DNA of 64,000 bases from Staphylospora marina (GCF_003856495.1 NZ_CP034118.1:476001-540000); one strand, 5' to 3'. Positions 8,059-17,494 are shown, counted from the first letter of the stretch. The notes: generated from the sequence alone by a model not told the origin. Made by a program: numbers and translations.

Positions 8059-9678
8059 ATGAGCAAGCGGATCGCTACTTTCCTTGCAATGATCCTCGCA
8101 TTTGCGCTCGCTCTTACTGCTTGCGTGCCGGGCGGCGACAATCAAAGCAGCGGCACGGGCGAACAAGTGCTGACGCTGACCGAGACCGCCGAGCCGCCGA
8201 GCTTGGACAGCGCCAAGTCCACCGACACGGTCTCCTTCTCCATCCTGAACAACGTGATGGAAGGTTTGTACCGGATCAACAAGGATGATCAGCTTGAGCC
8301 GGGCATGGCTGACGGCGAACCCCAAATCAGCGACGACAAGCTGACCTGGACCATCAAGCTGAAAGACGCAAAATGGAGCGACGGTAAACCCGTCACCGCC
8401 CATGATTTCGAGTATGCGTGGAAACGCGCCCTTGATCCGAATACCGCTTCTGAATACGCTTACATCCTGTATCCGATTCTGAACGCGGAAGAGTTCAACA
8501 CCGGCAAAGCCAAAGCGGAAGATGTCGGTGTGAAAGCGCTGGACGACAAAACCCTGGAAGTCAAACTGAAGGCTCCGATCCCGTACTTCAAAGATCTGCT
8601 GGCCTTCCCGACCTACATGCCCCAGCGCAAGGACATCGTCGAACAACACGGCGACAAGTACGCGCTGGAAGCCTCGACCTTGGTCTACAACGGTCCGTTC
8701 GTGCTGAGCGAATGGAAGCATGAGCAAAGCTTCACCTACAAGAAAAACGAAAATTACTGGGACAAAGACACCGTCAAGCTGACCCAGGTGAACGTCAACA
8801 TCGTGAAAGACGGAGCCACCGGCATCAACCTGTATGAGACGGGCAAAGTCGATTACACCGGTGTTCCGGCCGAAATGGTGGACAAATACAAGTCCAACCC
8901 TGATCTGTTCACGATTTATGAGTCCACGGTATTCTATCTGGAAATGAACCAGAAGAAGCCGTTCTTCCAAAACAAGAAAGTGCGTCAAGCCTTCTTGATG
9001 GGGATTGACCGCAAAACCCTGACCGACAACATTCTGAAAAACGGCTCCGTTCCGGCGGAAGGTCTCGTCCCCGGTGACATCAAGGCCAATGATCAGCAGA
9101 AGTTCCGCGAGCTGAGCAAAATCAGCATCGAATTCAACAAGGACAAAGCGAAGCAGCTGCTGCAGGAAGGTCTGAAAGAGCTGAACATGAGCGCTCCGCC
9201 GAAAGTGGAGATCCTGACCGGTGACACCACCGGGGCCAAGAAAGACGCCGAGTACTTCAAAGAACAACTGCGCGTCAACCTGGGCGTGGAAGCCACCATC
9301 ACCTCCGTTCCGTTCAAAGAGCGTCTGGCTCGCTCCAAAGATGGTCGCTTTGACCTGCACTACGGCGGTTGGGGTGCGGACTACAACGACCCGATGACCT
9401 ACATCGACGTGTTCCTGTCCAACTCCGCTTACAACCGTGGTCAATGGTCCAACGCTGAGTACGATGCGCTGGTGAACAAATCCAAAACCAACGCAAACTT
9501 CGAAGAGCGTCTGCAAGACCTGATCAAGGCGGAAAAAATCCTGATCGACGATGCCGGTGTGCTGCCGCTGTACTTCCGCAGCCGTCTGGGGCTGAAGAAA
9601 CCGTACATCAAAGACTGGAAATGGCACGTCATCGGACCGGAATACACCCTGAAATGGACTTACGTGGAAGGCAAATGA
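8059..9678 (+). CDS. oppA: Oligopeptide ABC transporter substrate-binding lipoprotein (OppA-like), copy 2
   Basis: 539 residues, a paralogue of the gene at 6047. The signal peptide MSKRIATFLAMILAFALAL ends in the lipobox LTAC. Family 5 SBP features include EPPSLDSAKSTDTVSF, WSDGKPVTAHDFEYAWKRAL and YGGWGADYNDPMTYIDVF. ATG 8059 was chosen over the in-frame TTG at 8029 because AAAAAAGGGGGC lies just before it and the residues upstream do not fit a signal peptide. The codon use looks even more biased than in copy 1, consistent with high expression. It heads the oppBCDF operon. Confidence 0.92.
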   Translation: MSKRIATFLAMILAFALALTACVPGGDNQSSGTGEQVLTLTETAEPPSLDSAKSTDTVSFSILNNVMEGLYRINKDDQLEPGMADGEPQISDDKLTWTIKLKDAKWSDGKPVTAHDFEYAWKRALDPNTASEYAYILYPILNAEEFNTGKAKAEDVGVKALDDKTLEVKLKAPIPYFKDLLAFPTYMPQRKDIVEQHGDKYALEASTLVYNGPFVLSEWKHEQSFTYKKNENYWDKDTVKLTQVNVNIVKDGATGINLYETGKVDYTGVPAEMVDKYKSNPDLFTIYESTVFYLEMNQKKPFFQNKKVRQAFLMGIDRKTLTDNILKNGSVPAEGLVPGDIKANDQQKFRELSKISIEFNKDKAKQLLQEGLKELNMSAPPKVEILTGDTTGAKKDAEYFKEQLRVNLGVEATITSVPFKERLARSKDGRFDLHYGGWGADYNDPMTYIDVFLSNSAYNRGQWSNAEYDALVNKSKTNANFEERLQDLIKAEKILIDDAGVLPLYFRSRLGLKKPYIKDWKWHVIGPEYTLKWTYVEGK

Positions 9679-9706
9679 TGACGTCTCAGCTTTGAATGCG
9701 GTACGA

Positions 9707-9745
9707 GATGAAGGTATATGTCCAGAGATGGCATATACCTTCATC
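9707..9745 (+). promoter_or_regulatory. 14-bp perfect stem-loop between oppA and oppB
   Basis: Arms at 9707-9720 and 9732-9745 with an 11-base loop, followed by TTGCTTGTG instead of a clean T tract. Such a hairpin between a binding-protein gene and its permease genes usually acts as a leaky terminator or a 3' mRNA stabiliser, giving more SBP than permease. Confidence 0.65.
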
Positions 9746-9868
9746 TTGCTTGTGAGATGAAAAATTTACAAGAAATTCTCGTTTTTATACCTTTGCCGAT
9801 TTGATATTCTTAAATTGGCAATTCCTTATCCGGTTTTGTCGATCTTGTGAGAAAGGATGTGAGCCCGG

Positions 9869-10798
9869 GTGTTCAGGTACGTGATGACGCGTCTCGGATA
9901 TTCGATCGTCACCCTTTGGGCGATCGTGACCGTCACCTTTTTCTTGATGCATATGCTTCCGGGATCTCCGCTCAAAAACGAGGAAAAGATTCCGGAACAG
10001 ATCAGGGAGCAGATTTTGGAACAGTATGGTCTGAAAGACCCGCTTCCGGTTCAATACGTCAAATTTCTCGGAAGCCTGGTTCAGGGGGACCTCGGGAAAT
10101 CCATGACCATGGACGGACGTGCGGTGACCGAGCTGATCTCTGAAACCTTCCCCGTTTCCGCATTTGTCGGCAGTCAGGCCGTCATTTTCGGAACCGTGAT
10201 CGGACTCCTCCTCGGAGTGATCGCCGGGATCAAAAAAGGAAGTTGGATGGATGACGTCTCCACCGCCGTCGCGGTCTTTGGTGTCTCCATTCCGAGCTTT
10301 GTGTTGGCCGGACTTCTTGCCTACTGGGTGGGCGTCAAGTGGGGCATCCTGCCGCCGGCGCTCTGGACATCGTATGAATCTTCGATTTTGCCTTCCTTTG
10401 CGTTGTCCGTGTTTGTCATTGCGCAGATTTCCCGCTACATCCGTACGGAAATGGTGGAAGTGATGGAAGCGGACTACATCCGCACGGCCAAAGCGAAAGG
10501 GCTGAGCCGTCGTCAGGTGATTTACGGTCATGCTCTTCGGAATGCCCTGATTCCGGCCGTCACCGTCCTCGGGCCACTGTTGGTCAATATCATCACCGGC
10601 TCGCTGGTCATTGAGCAAATCTTTGCGCTGCCGGGTCTGGGTGGGTACTTCATCCGATCCATCCAAACCAATGATTACACGATGATCATGGGAACCACCA
10701 TTTTCTTCAGCGTTTTGTTCATCAGCATGGTGCTCCTGGTGGACATCCTGTATGGTATCATCGACCCGAGAATCCGGCTTGCCGAGGCAAAGGAGTGA
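9869..10798 (+). CDS. oppB: Oligopeptide ABC transporter permease OppB
   Basis: 309 residues, about six membrane helices. The N-terminal pattern MFRYVMTRLGYSIVTLWAIV and the sequence FLMHMLPGSP are typical of OppB/DppB. The EAA loop is ADYIRTAKAKGLSRRQVIYGHALRNALIP (read in shorter pieces: EADYIRTAKAKG, then HALRNALIP), which contacts the ATPases. GTG 9869 follows AAAGGATG. It lies in an operon with oppC, oppD and oppF and pairs with OppC to form the membrane channel. Confidence 0.92.
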   Translation: MFRYVMTRLGYSIVTLWAIVTVTFFLMHMLPGSPLKNEEKIPEQIREQILEQYGLKDPLPVQYVKFLGSLVQGDLGKSMTMDGRAVTELISETFPVSAFVGSQAVIFGTVIGLLLGVIAGIKKGSWMDDVSTAVAVFGVSIPSFVLAGLLAYWVGVKWGILPPALWTSYESSILPSFALSVFVIAQISRYIRTEMVEVMEADYIRTAKAKGLSRRQVIYGHALRNALIPAVTVLGPLLVNIITGSLVIEQIFALPGLGGYFIRSIQTNDYTMIMGTTIFFSVLFISMVLLVDILYGIIDPRIRLAEAKE

Positions 10799-10805
10799 AT
10801 ATCGG

Positions 10806-11732
10806 ATGAACACCACACCCAAACTGAGCCCCGACATGTTTGAGCCGGCCCGGATCGATGCCGGAGCCAAAGATCGTCTCTCGACAAAGAGGGTCGGTTA
10901 CTGGCAAGATGTCAGACGCCGTTTCATGAGCAACACGGGGGCCGTCATCGGACTCATCCTGCTTCTTCTCATCGCTTTCCTTGCCATTTTCGGCCCGCTG
11001 GCGAACGGGTACGATTGGGAAAGCCAAAACATCTCGATTCAAAACCAGGAATTCCTGGATGATCACTGGTTCGGTACCGACACCTTCGGACGGGACCTGT
11101 GGCAGCGCACCTGGTACGGAGCCAAAATTTCGCTGCTGATCGCATTCCTGGCTGCATTCATCGATTTGGTGATCGGTGTGACGTACGGAGGCATTTCCGG
11201 TTACTTCGGCGGCCGGGTGGACAACATCATGCAGCGCATTCTGGAAGTGATTTATTCCATTCCCAACCTGATCATCATCATCCTGATGCTTCTGGTGTTT
11301 GAACCCGGAATCGTCCCGATCGCCCTGGCCTTGTCGATCACCGGATGGACGGGGATGGCCCGGATCGTCCGTGCCCAGATCCTGAAACTGAAATCGCAGG
11401 AATACGTGCTGGCGGCGCGTACGCTGGGTGCCAGCCACTCCCGCATTCTGATCAAACACCTGATTCCCAACGTGGTGGGCCCGATCATCGTCGCGATCAC
11501 CTTCACCATCCCGGGAGCCATCTTTTTCGAGGCGTTTCTCAGCTACATCGGTCTCGGACTTCGTCCTCCGGAAGCCAGCCTCGGCGTGCTGGTGAGCGAA
11601 GGGCATACGTACATGCGGGTATATCCGTACCAGCTTTTCTGGCCTGCACTGGTGCTCAGCATGATCATGTTGGCCTTCAACATGCTGGGGAACGGTCTCA
11701 GAGACGCACTCGATCCGAGAATGCGCAAATAG
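10806..11732 (+). CDS. oppC: Oligopeptide ABC transporter permease OppC
   Basis: 308 residues. It begins with a soluble N-terminal arm, then the OppC_N hydrophobic helix (GAVIGLILLLLIAFLAIFGP), the segment HWFGTDTFGRDLWQRTWYG that is diagnostic for OppC/DppC, and an EAA loop in SQEYVLAARTLGASHSRIL followed by KHLIPNVVGP. It ends GLRDALDPRMRK as in the family. The start ATG 10806 follows AAGGAG, which overlaps the oppB stop region. Partner of OppB. Confidence 0.92.
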   Translation: MNTTPKLSPDMFEPARIDAGAKDRLSTKRVGYWQDVRRRFMSNTGAVIGLILLLLIAFLAIFGPLANGYDWESQNISIQNQEFLDDHWFGTDTFGRDLWQRTWYGAKISLLIAFLAAFIDLVIGVTYGGISGYFGGRVDNIMQRILEVIYSIPNLIIIILMLLVFEPGIVPIALALSITGWTGMARIVRAQILKLKSQEYVLAARTLGASHSRILIKHLIPNVVGPIIVAITFTIPGAIFFEAFLSYIGLGLRPPEASLGVLVSEGHTYMRVYPYQLFWPALVLSMIMLAFNMLGNGLRDALDPRMRK

Positions 11733-11744
11733 GGGGGAATCAGG

Positions 11745-12761
11745 ATGAGCAAAGTTTTGGAAGTGCGTGACCTGCATGTATCGTTTGAAACATTCAACGG
11801 TGAAGTGAAAGCGGTGCGCGGAGTCTCCTTTCACGTGAACAAGGGAGAAACCGTGGCCATCGTGGGAGAATCGGGATGCGGCAAAAGCGTGACGTCGCAG
11901 ACGATCATGCGCCTGATTCCCAACCCGCCCGGCATCATCAAACAAGGTGAAATCATCTTTGAAGGAAAAGATTTGACCAAGCTGCCCGAAAAGCAGATGG
12001 AAAGAATCCGCGGTGCGGAAATCGCCATGATCTTCCAGGATCCGATGACTTCCCTGAACCCGACGATGACGGTCGGCAAACAGATCATGGAAGGGCTCAT
12101 GAAACACCAGAAAATGAGCTCCGAACAGGCCAAGAAACGCGCCATCGAGATGCTGCGCCTTGTCGGCATTCCCAGCCCGGAGTCCCGGTTCGGTCAATAT
12201 CCTCACCAGTTCTCCGGCGGCATGCGGCAGCGGGCGATGATCGCCATCGCATTGGCATGTCAACCGAAACTGCTGATTGCCGACGAGCCGACCACGGCGC
12301 TCGACGTGACCATTCAGGCGCAAATCATTGATTTGATGAAAGATCTGCAGGAAAAGACCGACTCCTCCATCATCCTGATCACCCACGATCTCGGGGTGGT
12401 GGCGGACATCGCCGACCGCGTCGTGGTCATGTATGCGGGCAAAGTGATCGAAAGCGGTCTCTTGGACGAGGTGTTCTACAACCCGCGCCATCCGTATACT
12501 TGGGGTCTGTTGGGATCCATGCCGCGTCTGGACCTGTCCAGCGATCAGGAACTGACGCCGATTCCGGGCGCACCGCCCAACTTGCTCAACCCTCCGAAAG
12601 GTTGTCCGTTCGCGGCGCGCTGCAAGCACGCCATGAAGATCTGCACGGAACAAATGCCGGACACCACCCAGGTTTCCGAAACACATCAGGTGGCCTGCTG
12701 GCTGGAGCACCCCATGGCTCCGAAAGTGGATCCGCCGGCCGCCGCGGCAGGAGGGAAATGA
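11745..12761 (+). CDS. oppD: Oligopeptide ABC transporter ATPase OppD
   Basis: 338 residues. Walker A GESGCGKS near residue 42, Q-loop FQDPMTSLNP, ABC signature FSGGMRQR, Walker B LLIADEPTTALD and the H-loop ITHDLGVV are all intact. The C-terminal oligopeptide-transporter extension has the cysteine pattern GCPFAARCKHAMKIC, which in this family can carry an Fe-S cluster. ATG 11745 follows GGGGGG and GG. Energises OppBC together with OppF. Confidence 0.93.
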   Translation: MSKVLEVRDLHVSFETFNGEVKAVRGVSFHVNKGETVAIVGESGCGKSVTSQTIMRLIPNPPGIIKQGEIIFEGKDLTKLPEKQMERIRGAEIAMIFQDPMTSLNPTMTVGKQIMEGLMKHQKMSSEQAKKRAIEMLRLVGIPSPESRFGQYPHQFSGGMRQRAMIAIALACQPKLLIADEPTTALDVTIQAQIIDLMKDLQEKTDSSIILITHDLGVVADIADRVVVMYAGKVIESGLLDEVFYNPRHPYTWGLLGSMPRLDLSSDQELTPIPGAPPNLLNPPKGCPFAARCKHAMKICTEQMPDTTQVSETHQVACWLEHPMAPKVDPPAAAAGGK

Positions 12762-12764
12762 GAG

Positions 12765-13775
12765 ATGAGCCAGCAAACGGAAAACATCAAGGCGAATGTG
12801 AACCAACAAGACCGGGAAGTCATTCTTGAAGTGACCAATCTGAAGAAGCATTTCCATCTGGGCAAAAACCAGGTGGTGCAAGCAGTGGACGGTGTCACGT
12901 TCTCCGTTTACCGTGGGGAAACCCTGGGGCTCGTGGGTGAGTCCGGATGCGGAAAGTCCACGGTCGGCCGGACCCTGATCGGCCTGTACAGCCCGACCGG
13001 CGGCACCGTCAAATTCAAGGGGAAGGACATCACCGGGCTCAAGGGCGCCGACAGGAAGAAATTCAACCGCGAAATGCAGATGATCTTCCAGGATCCGTAC
13101 GCATCGCTCAACCCGCGGATGAACGTGCTGGACATCATCGCGGAAGGCATTGACATTCATGGTCTGGCATCGGGGGATGAGCGTCGGAGACGTGTGATCG
13201 AACTGTTGGAGACGGTGGGTCTGAACGAAGAGCATGCCGATCGTTTCCCGCACGAATTCAGTGGCGGTCAGCGTCAACGGATCGGAATTGCCCGGGCACT
13301 GGCCGTGGAACCGGACTTCATCATCGCCGACGAGCCGATTTCCGCCCTGGACGTGTCCATCCAGGCACAGGTCGTCAATCTGATGAAAAAGCTTCAGAAA
13401 GAACGGGGCCTCACCTACCTGTTCATCGCGCATGACCTGTCGATGGTGAAGTACATCTCCGACCGCGTGGGTGTGATGTACCTGGGCAACCTGGTGGAGT
13501 TGGCCGACAGCGACGAGCTGTACGAGCATCCTCTTCATCCTTACACCGAAGCCCTGCTCTCCGCCGTGCCGATTCCGGACCCGGAAACGGCAAGAACGCG
13601 CGAGCGCATCATCTTGGAAGGGGATGTGCCCAGCCCGATCAACCCGCCCAGCGGTTGCCGCTTCCGCACCCGTTGTCCGAAAGCGATGGACATCTGCGCG
13701 AAAGTGGTGCCGACCTGGGAGGAAGTGCGCCCGAATCACTGGGTGGCCTGCCATCTGTACAACGAGGAAAAATAA
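12765..13775 (+). CDS. oppF: Oligopeptide ABC transporter ATPase OppF
   Basis: 336 residues. Walker [10 protein letters not shown], signature FSGGQRQR, Walker [12 protein letters not shown] and H-loop IAHDLSMV are present; the C-terminal cysteine motif is [15 protein letters not shown]. An N-terminal arm of about 20 polar residues precedes the first strand. It starts three bases after the oppD stop with GAGGGAAATGAGAG as ribosome site, so the two ATPases are translationally coupled. Last gene of the operon before a bidirectional terminator. Confidence 0.93.
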   Translation: MSQQTENIKANVNQQDREVILEVTNLKKHFHLGKNQVVQAVDGVTFSVYRGETLGLVGESGCGKSTVGRTLIGLYSPTGGTVKFKGKDITGLKGADRKKFNREMQMIFQDPYASLNPRMNVLDIIAEGIDIHGLASGDERRRRVIELLETVGLNEEHADRFPHEFSGGQRQRIGIARALAVEPDFIIADEPISALDVSIQAQVVNLMKKLQKERGLTYLFIAHDLSMVKYISDRVGVMYLGNLVELADSDELYEHPLHPYTEALLSAVPIPDPETARTRERIILEGDVPSPINPPSGCRFRTRCPKAMDICAKVVPTWEEVRPNHWVACHLYNEEK

Positions 13776-13831
13776 TAGACCGGAACGGTGGCAGATGCTT
13801 GACCCGTCACATGTTTCGGAGCGAGAATCCG

Positions 13832-13868
13832 AAAAAAAGCGGTTTCCCTTTGCGGGAGCCGCTTTTTT
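13832..13868. terminator. Bidirectional terminator between oppF and the DinB gene
   Basis: An A7 run and AGCGG pair with CCGCT and a T6 run around an inner CCC/GGG stem, so the hairpin has T tracts on both strands and can end both convergent units. Confidence 0.8.
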
Positions 13869-13883
13869 CGAAGGTCCGGTTCC

Positions 13884-14351
13884 TCAGGCCTCACGTTTCG
13901 GAGGCTGCCGGAGGAAAAACGGAAGTTCGCTGATGCCGAGCATCCTGGCGTAAACAAACAGCTGACCTTTGTGATGAATCTCGTGGTCACGCATGATTTC
14001 CAGCCAGGTTTTGCCCGTGGCCGTGTAGGGACCCCAATCGATGGCAAGATTCAGTCGATCGTCCGGGATGCGAGCGAAAACGGCTTCCGTTCGTTCGGTC
14101 GCTTGTCTGACCAAAGATTGCAGTTCACCGGCCGATGCGGGTTCGATCTGACCGGACGGTTCGTATGAAGTCCCTTCCACCAGATGAACGAACATTTCCG
14201 CGGATTGGGCGACATGAAGCGCCAGTTCCCCCAATGTCATGGCCCCTTCCCAAGGTTTGAACGACAGGTGATCCTCCTCAAACCGTTCCAACAGGTCCAA
14301 CAACACTTTGCGGTGGCGCCACCAGCCCTCACGAAGCTCCGAAATCGCCAT
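13884..14351 (-). CDS. DinB/YfiT-family four-helix protein
   Basis: 155 residues. Helical metal-dependent DinB fold: first ligand region LGELALHVAQSAE (about residue 50), and the second pair in RDHEIHHKGQLFVYARMLG near the C-terminal third. These histidines match the three-His metal site of DinB-like thiol-transferase or stress proteins. The frame is open 36 codons further upstream, but ATG 14351 follows GGAGGGAATGCC and gives the normal family length. Function in the cell unknown. Confidence 0.85.
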   Translation of the reverse strand: MAISELREGWWRHRKVLLDLLERFEEDHLSFKPWEGAMTLGELALHVAQSAEMFVHLVEGTSYEPSGQIEPASAGELQSLVRQATERTEAVFARIPDDRLNLAIDWGPYTATGKTWLEIMRDHEIHHKGQLFVYARMLGISELPFFLRQPPKREA

Positions 14352-14402
14352 GGCATTCCCTCCGGATTGAAAAGGATGTGATTCACACGTCCGGAAAACG
14401 AA

Positions 14403-14438
14403 AGGGTTCGGACGCGCTTGGAAGCCCGCCCGAACCCT
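14403..14438 (-). terminator. Terminator of yutI
   Basis: AGGGTTCGG (14403-14411) pairs with 14430-14438. Read on the minus strand the stem is followed by TTTCGTTTT. Confidence 0.65.
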
Positions 14439-14455
14439 CGGGTCATGCAGGTTCG

Positions 14456-14683
14456 TCACAGAACCTGTTCCACTTCACGGACCTCCGGAATTTCTTCCAT
14501 CAGGGCCCGTTCGATTCCTGCTTTCAACGTGATCGTGGAGCTGGGGCAGCTGCCGCAGGCGCCCAACAGTCGAACGCGGACGATGCCGTCTTCCACTTCC
14601 ACCAGTTCCACGTCACCGCCGTCCCGTTGGATATAGGGACGCAATTTATCCAATACTTCTTGCACGCGTTCTTCGATGGCCAT
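14456..14683 (-). CDS. yutI: NifU C-terminal-domain Fe-S scaffold protein
   Basis: 75 residues, a stand-alone NifU C-terminal (Nfu) domain. The cluster-binding CxxC is in [19 protein letters not shown], preceded by the strand [12 protein letters not shown]. It is the usual size of Firmicute Nfu proteins such as B. subtilis YutI, which carry and transfer Fe-S clusters. It lies close to other Fe-S and thiol genes (yuzD, yuzB, yutM). The start follows GGAAAGGGGAACGG on the minus strand. Confidence 0.92.
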   Translation of the reverse strand: MAIEERVQEVLDKLRPYIQRDGGDVELVEVEDGIVRVRLLGACGSCPSSTITLKAGIERALMEEIPEVREVEQVL

Positions 14684-14917
14684 GTGAGCCGTTCCCCTTT
14701 CCGTGTTGTCAAGCCCGGTTTTGTCGGGACAAAAGAAACCGCCAAGGGCGGATCCGGGGTTTCATGTTCATTGTAGGGGTTTTTCCGGCCAAAATCAACG
14801 GGGAGAGGCCGCGATGCCCGTCTTGCCCTTTTTTCCCGATCTGAAAACTGATAATATGAAGGTGGCACCTGCCGTGCCGAATGTTTGTATATCCGAGTAT
14901 AAGGGAGTCATTTCCAT

Positions 14918-15844
14918 ATGAAGAGGATATATGAAAACGTGAAGGAACTGATCGGTCATACTCCGATGGTCCGGTTGGGACGCATGGGGATTCCCGAAGG
15001 CGTTCATGTTTACGCCAAGCTGGAGTTTTTCAATCCCGGAGGAAGCGTGAAAGACCGGCTGGGCATGGCGCTGATTCGGGACGGTGAAAAAAGCGGGAAA
15101 CTGAAGCCCGGCGGCACCATCATCGAACCGACCGCGGGCAACACCGGGATCGGTTTGGCATTGGCAGCCGTTGGAACCGGTTACAAAGTGATGTTTGTCG
15201 TCCCCGAGAAGTTTTCCGAGGAAAAGCAGGAGCTGATGCGCGCACTCGGGGCGGAAGTGGTGAACACGCCGACGGAACGGGGCATGAAAGGCGCCATCGA
15301 AAAAGCGATGGAGCTGGCCCGGGAGATCCCGGGAGCATGGGTGCCCCAACAGTTCGCCAACCCGGCCAACCCGCAGGCCCATTATGAAACGACGGGCCCG
15401 GAGATCTGGGAACAGATGGACGGGAAGATCGACGTGTTTGTCGCCGGTGCCGGTTCCTCCGGAACGTTCATGGGAGCGGCCCGCTATCTCAAGGAAAAAA
15501 ATCCGCGTCTGCGCGCGGTGATCGTCGAGCCGGAAGGTTCGATCATTGCCGGAGGGGCCCCCGGTCCGCACAAGACGGAAGGAATCGGGATGGAGATGTT
15601 TCCGGAGTATTTCGACCGTTCGCTGATCGATGAGGTCTACACCGTCATGGATGAAGATGCGTTTCGTCTGGTGAAAGAGCTGGCCCTGAATGAAGGGCTT
15701 CTGGTGGGAAGCTCTTCGGGAGCGGCATGCTGGGCGGCGCTCCGGGAAGCGGAAAAAGCGGCTCCCGGGACGAGAATCGCCGTCATATTCGCGGACAGCA
15801 GCGAACGGTATCTGAGCAAGAAAATTTATCAGGGCGGAGTGTGA
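14918..15844 (+). CDS. mccA: O-acetylserine-dependent cystathionine beta-synthase MccA
   Basis: 308 residues, PLP fold type II. The PLP lysine is in NPGGSVKDRLG (about residue 44), the substrate loop is PTAGNTGIGLAL, the phosphate-binding loop is AGAGSSGTFMG, and the serine contacting the pyridine nitrogen is in GSSSGAA. The ends FSEEKQELM and SSERYLSKKIYQGG match B. subtilis MccA (YrhA) rather than CysK. With mccB it forms reverse transsulfuration, turning homocysteine into cysteine. ATG 14918 follows AAGGGAG. The two genes are separated by six bases. Confidence 0.88.
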   Translation: MKRIYENVKELIGHTPMVRLGRMGIPEGVHVYAKLEFFNPGGSVKDRLGMALIRDGEKSGKLKPGGTIIEPTAGNTGIGLALAAVGTGYKVMFVVPEKFSEEKQELMRALGAEVVNTPTERGMKGAIEKAMELAREIPGAWVPQQFANPANPQAHYETTGPEIWEQMDGKIDVFVAGAGSSGTFMGAARYLKEKNPRLRAVIVEPEGSIIAGGAPGPHKTEGIGMEMFPEYFDRSLIDEVYTVMDEDAFRLVKELALNEGLLVGSSSGAACWAALREAEKAAPGTRIAVIFADSSERYLSKKIYQGGV

Positions 15845-15850
15845 TGAGCC

Positions 15851-16984
15851 GTGAAAATGGATACAAAATTGATCCACGGCGGCGTGTTCGGCGATCCGCA
15901 CACCGGAGCGGTGAGCGTGCCGATCTATCAGGTTTCCACCTACAAACAACGCCGTGTCGGGGAACATGCCGGCTATGAGTATTCCCGCACCGGCAATCCG
16001 ACCCGCGCCGCGCTTGAAAGCCTGATTGCCGAACTGGAAAACGGAGCGCGCGGTTTGGCGTTCGCTTCCGGCATGGCCGCCATCTCCACGCTGGTTTCCC
16101 TGTTCAACCAGGGGGATCATCTGGTGGTGGGAGATGACGTGTACGGCGGCACGTACCGCGTGCTGAGCAAAGTCTTCTCCCGGCTGGGCATCGATGCCGA
16201 TTTCGTGGACACCAGCGACCTGGATCAAGTGAAAGCGGCCATCCGCGAAAATACCCGCGCCGTGTACATGGAAACTCCCAGCAACCCGTTGCTCAAAGTG
16301 AGTGACATCCGTGCGCTGGCCGATTTGTGCAAAGAACGGGGACTGCTCCTGATCGTGGACAACACGTTCCTGACCCCGTACTGGCAAAATCCGCTGGATC
16401 TCGGAGCGGACGTGGTGGTGCACAGCGCGACCAAATATTTGGGCGGACACAGTGACGTCGTGGCCGGCCTTCTCGTCACGAAGGATGAACAGCTGGGGGA
16501 ACAGCTGCATTTCCTGCAAAATTCCATCGGGGGCATCCTGGGACCGCAGGATTCGTGGCTGCTCATGCGGGGCATCAAAACCCTCGGGCTGCGCATGAAA
16601 CAGCATGAAGCGAACGCCCGCAGAATCGCCGAATGGCTCCGCGAGCATCCCAAAGTGAAAAACGTGTTTTATCCGGGGCTTCCGGATCATCCGGGCCACG
16701 CATTGGCCGCTCGGCAGGCCCGTGGCTTCGGGGGAATCATTTCCTTCGATGTCGGCAGTGCGGAAGCGGCCGACAAGGTGTTGGAATCCACCCGGTTCTT
16801 CACGCTGGCGGAAAGTTTGGGCGCGGTGGAGAGCCTGATTTCCGTTCCGGCCCGGATGACCCATGCCTCGATTCCTCCCGAGCGTCGCGCCGAATTGGGT
16901 ATCACCGACGGATTGATCCGGATCTCCGTCGGCGTGGAAGACGTGGAAGATCTGATCGAAGACCTGGGCCGCGCGCTTGGCTGA
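15851..16984 (+). CDS. mccB: Cystathionine gamma-lyase/homocysteine gamma-lyase MccB
   Basis: 377 residues, Cys/Met-metabolism PLP enzyme (fold type I). Features are YEYSRTGNPTR (PLP phosphate and tyrosine contact), the aspartate in LLIVDNTFLTPYWQNPL, the PLP lysine in HSATKYLGGHSD (about residue 198), and the C-terminal SLGAVESLISVPARMTHAS. The GTG at 15851 has GGAG eleven bases upstream; ATG 15857 is the alternative. Completes the pathway from cystathionine to cysteine with mccA. Confidence 0.9.
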   Translation: MKMDTKLIHGGVFGDPHTGAVSVPIYQVSTYKQRRVGEHAGYEYSRTGNPTRAALESLIAELENGARGLAFASGMAAISTLVSLFNQGDHLVVGDDVYGGTYRVLSKVFSRLGIDADFVDTSDLDQVKAAIRENTRAVYMETPSNPLLKVSDIRALADLCKERGLLLIVDNTFLTPYWQNPLDLGADVVVHSATKYLGGHSDVVAGLLVTKDEQLGEQLHFLQNSIGGILGPQDSWLLMRGIKTLGLRMKQHEANARRIAEWLREHPKVKNVFYPGLPDHPGHALAARQARGFGGIISFDVGSAEAADKVLESTRFFTLAESLGAVESLISVPARMTHASIPPERRAELGITDGLIRISVGVEDVEDLIEDLGRALG

Positions 16985-17011
16985 TCCCCATTGACAAAGG
17001 AAGAGATTCTC

Positions 17012-17338
17012 ATGTCCGTACAGATCGAAGTGCTGGTGTACGGGGCGGAAACGATCTGCCCAAGTTGTGTCAATCTGCCTTCTTCCCGGGAAACGGCCAG
17101 CTGGTTGGAAGCGGCTCTCGCACGCAAGTACGGTCAGCAGGTCACCGTTCGCCATGTGGACATCCATCAACCGGACGGAGAAGAGGAAGCCGCCTTTTCG
17201 AAGCGGGTCATCGAAGAAGATCTCTGGTATCCCGTCGTGGTGATCGACGGAGTGATCATCGCCGAAGGGAATCCCAAACTGAAAAAGATCCGGGAAGAGT
17301 TGGAAAAACGGGGTTGCGTTCCGATCGACCGGGATTGA
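17012..17338 (+). CDS. yuzD: YuzD (DUF1462) thioredoxin-fold protein
   Basis: 108 residues. The motif ICPSCVNLPSSRETASWL is diagnostic for YuzD/DUF1462; CPSC sits where a thioredoxin has its CxxC, and a cis-proline-like YPVVVIDG follows at about residue 75, then ENGKL-like EGNPKLKKI. Probably a cytosolic redox or Fe-S-related protein. ATG 17012 follows AAAGGAAGAG; a TTG at 16991 is in frame but lacks a signal. The gene sits immediately behind mccB. Confidence 0.88.
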   Translation: MSVQIEVLVYGAETICPSCVNLPSSRETASWLEAALARKYGQQVTVRHVDIHQPDGEEEAAFSKRVIEEDLWYPVVVIDGVIIAEGNPKLKKIREELEKRGCVPIDRD

Positions 17339-17381
17339 ACGGATCGACCCGGAATCCGCGACAGGTTCGTTTCACCGATGG

Positions 17382-17420
17382 ATCCTGCCGGTTTGCACAA
17401 AGCCGGCGGGATTTTTTTCA
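17382..17420 (+). terminator. Terminator after yuzD
   Basis: A 13-bp stem with one G-T pair (ATCCTGCCGG with CCGGCGGGAT) and a five-base loop is followed by T7. Confidence 0.85.
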
Positions 17421-17446
17421 TTGCTCCGGTTTTCCGGACGGAAGTG

Positions 17447-17452
17447 TATAAT
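17447..17452 (+). promoter_or_regulatory. Candidate -10 of yuzB
   Basis: A perfect TATAAT lies about 40 bases before the yuzB ATG. TTGCTC at 17421-17426 is the only -35-like hexamer, at a long 20-base spacing, so the assignment is partial. Confidence 0.45.
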
Positions 17453-17494
17453 ACGGGTGGGGAAAAGAATTGACAGCAAACGGAGTGACCATAG

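Noticed and set aside
10758-13754. 998-codon open frame on the minus strand across oppC-oppF
   Set aside because: It is antisense to four clear transporter genes with intact motifs; long antisense frames are common in GC-rich, codon-biased genes. Its translation is His/Arg-rich with no domain.
14823-14857. Promoter for mccA (TTGCCC with TAATAT)
   Set aside because: The spacing is over 20 bases and no other -35 fits, so I did not annotate it.
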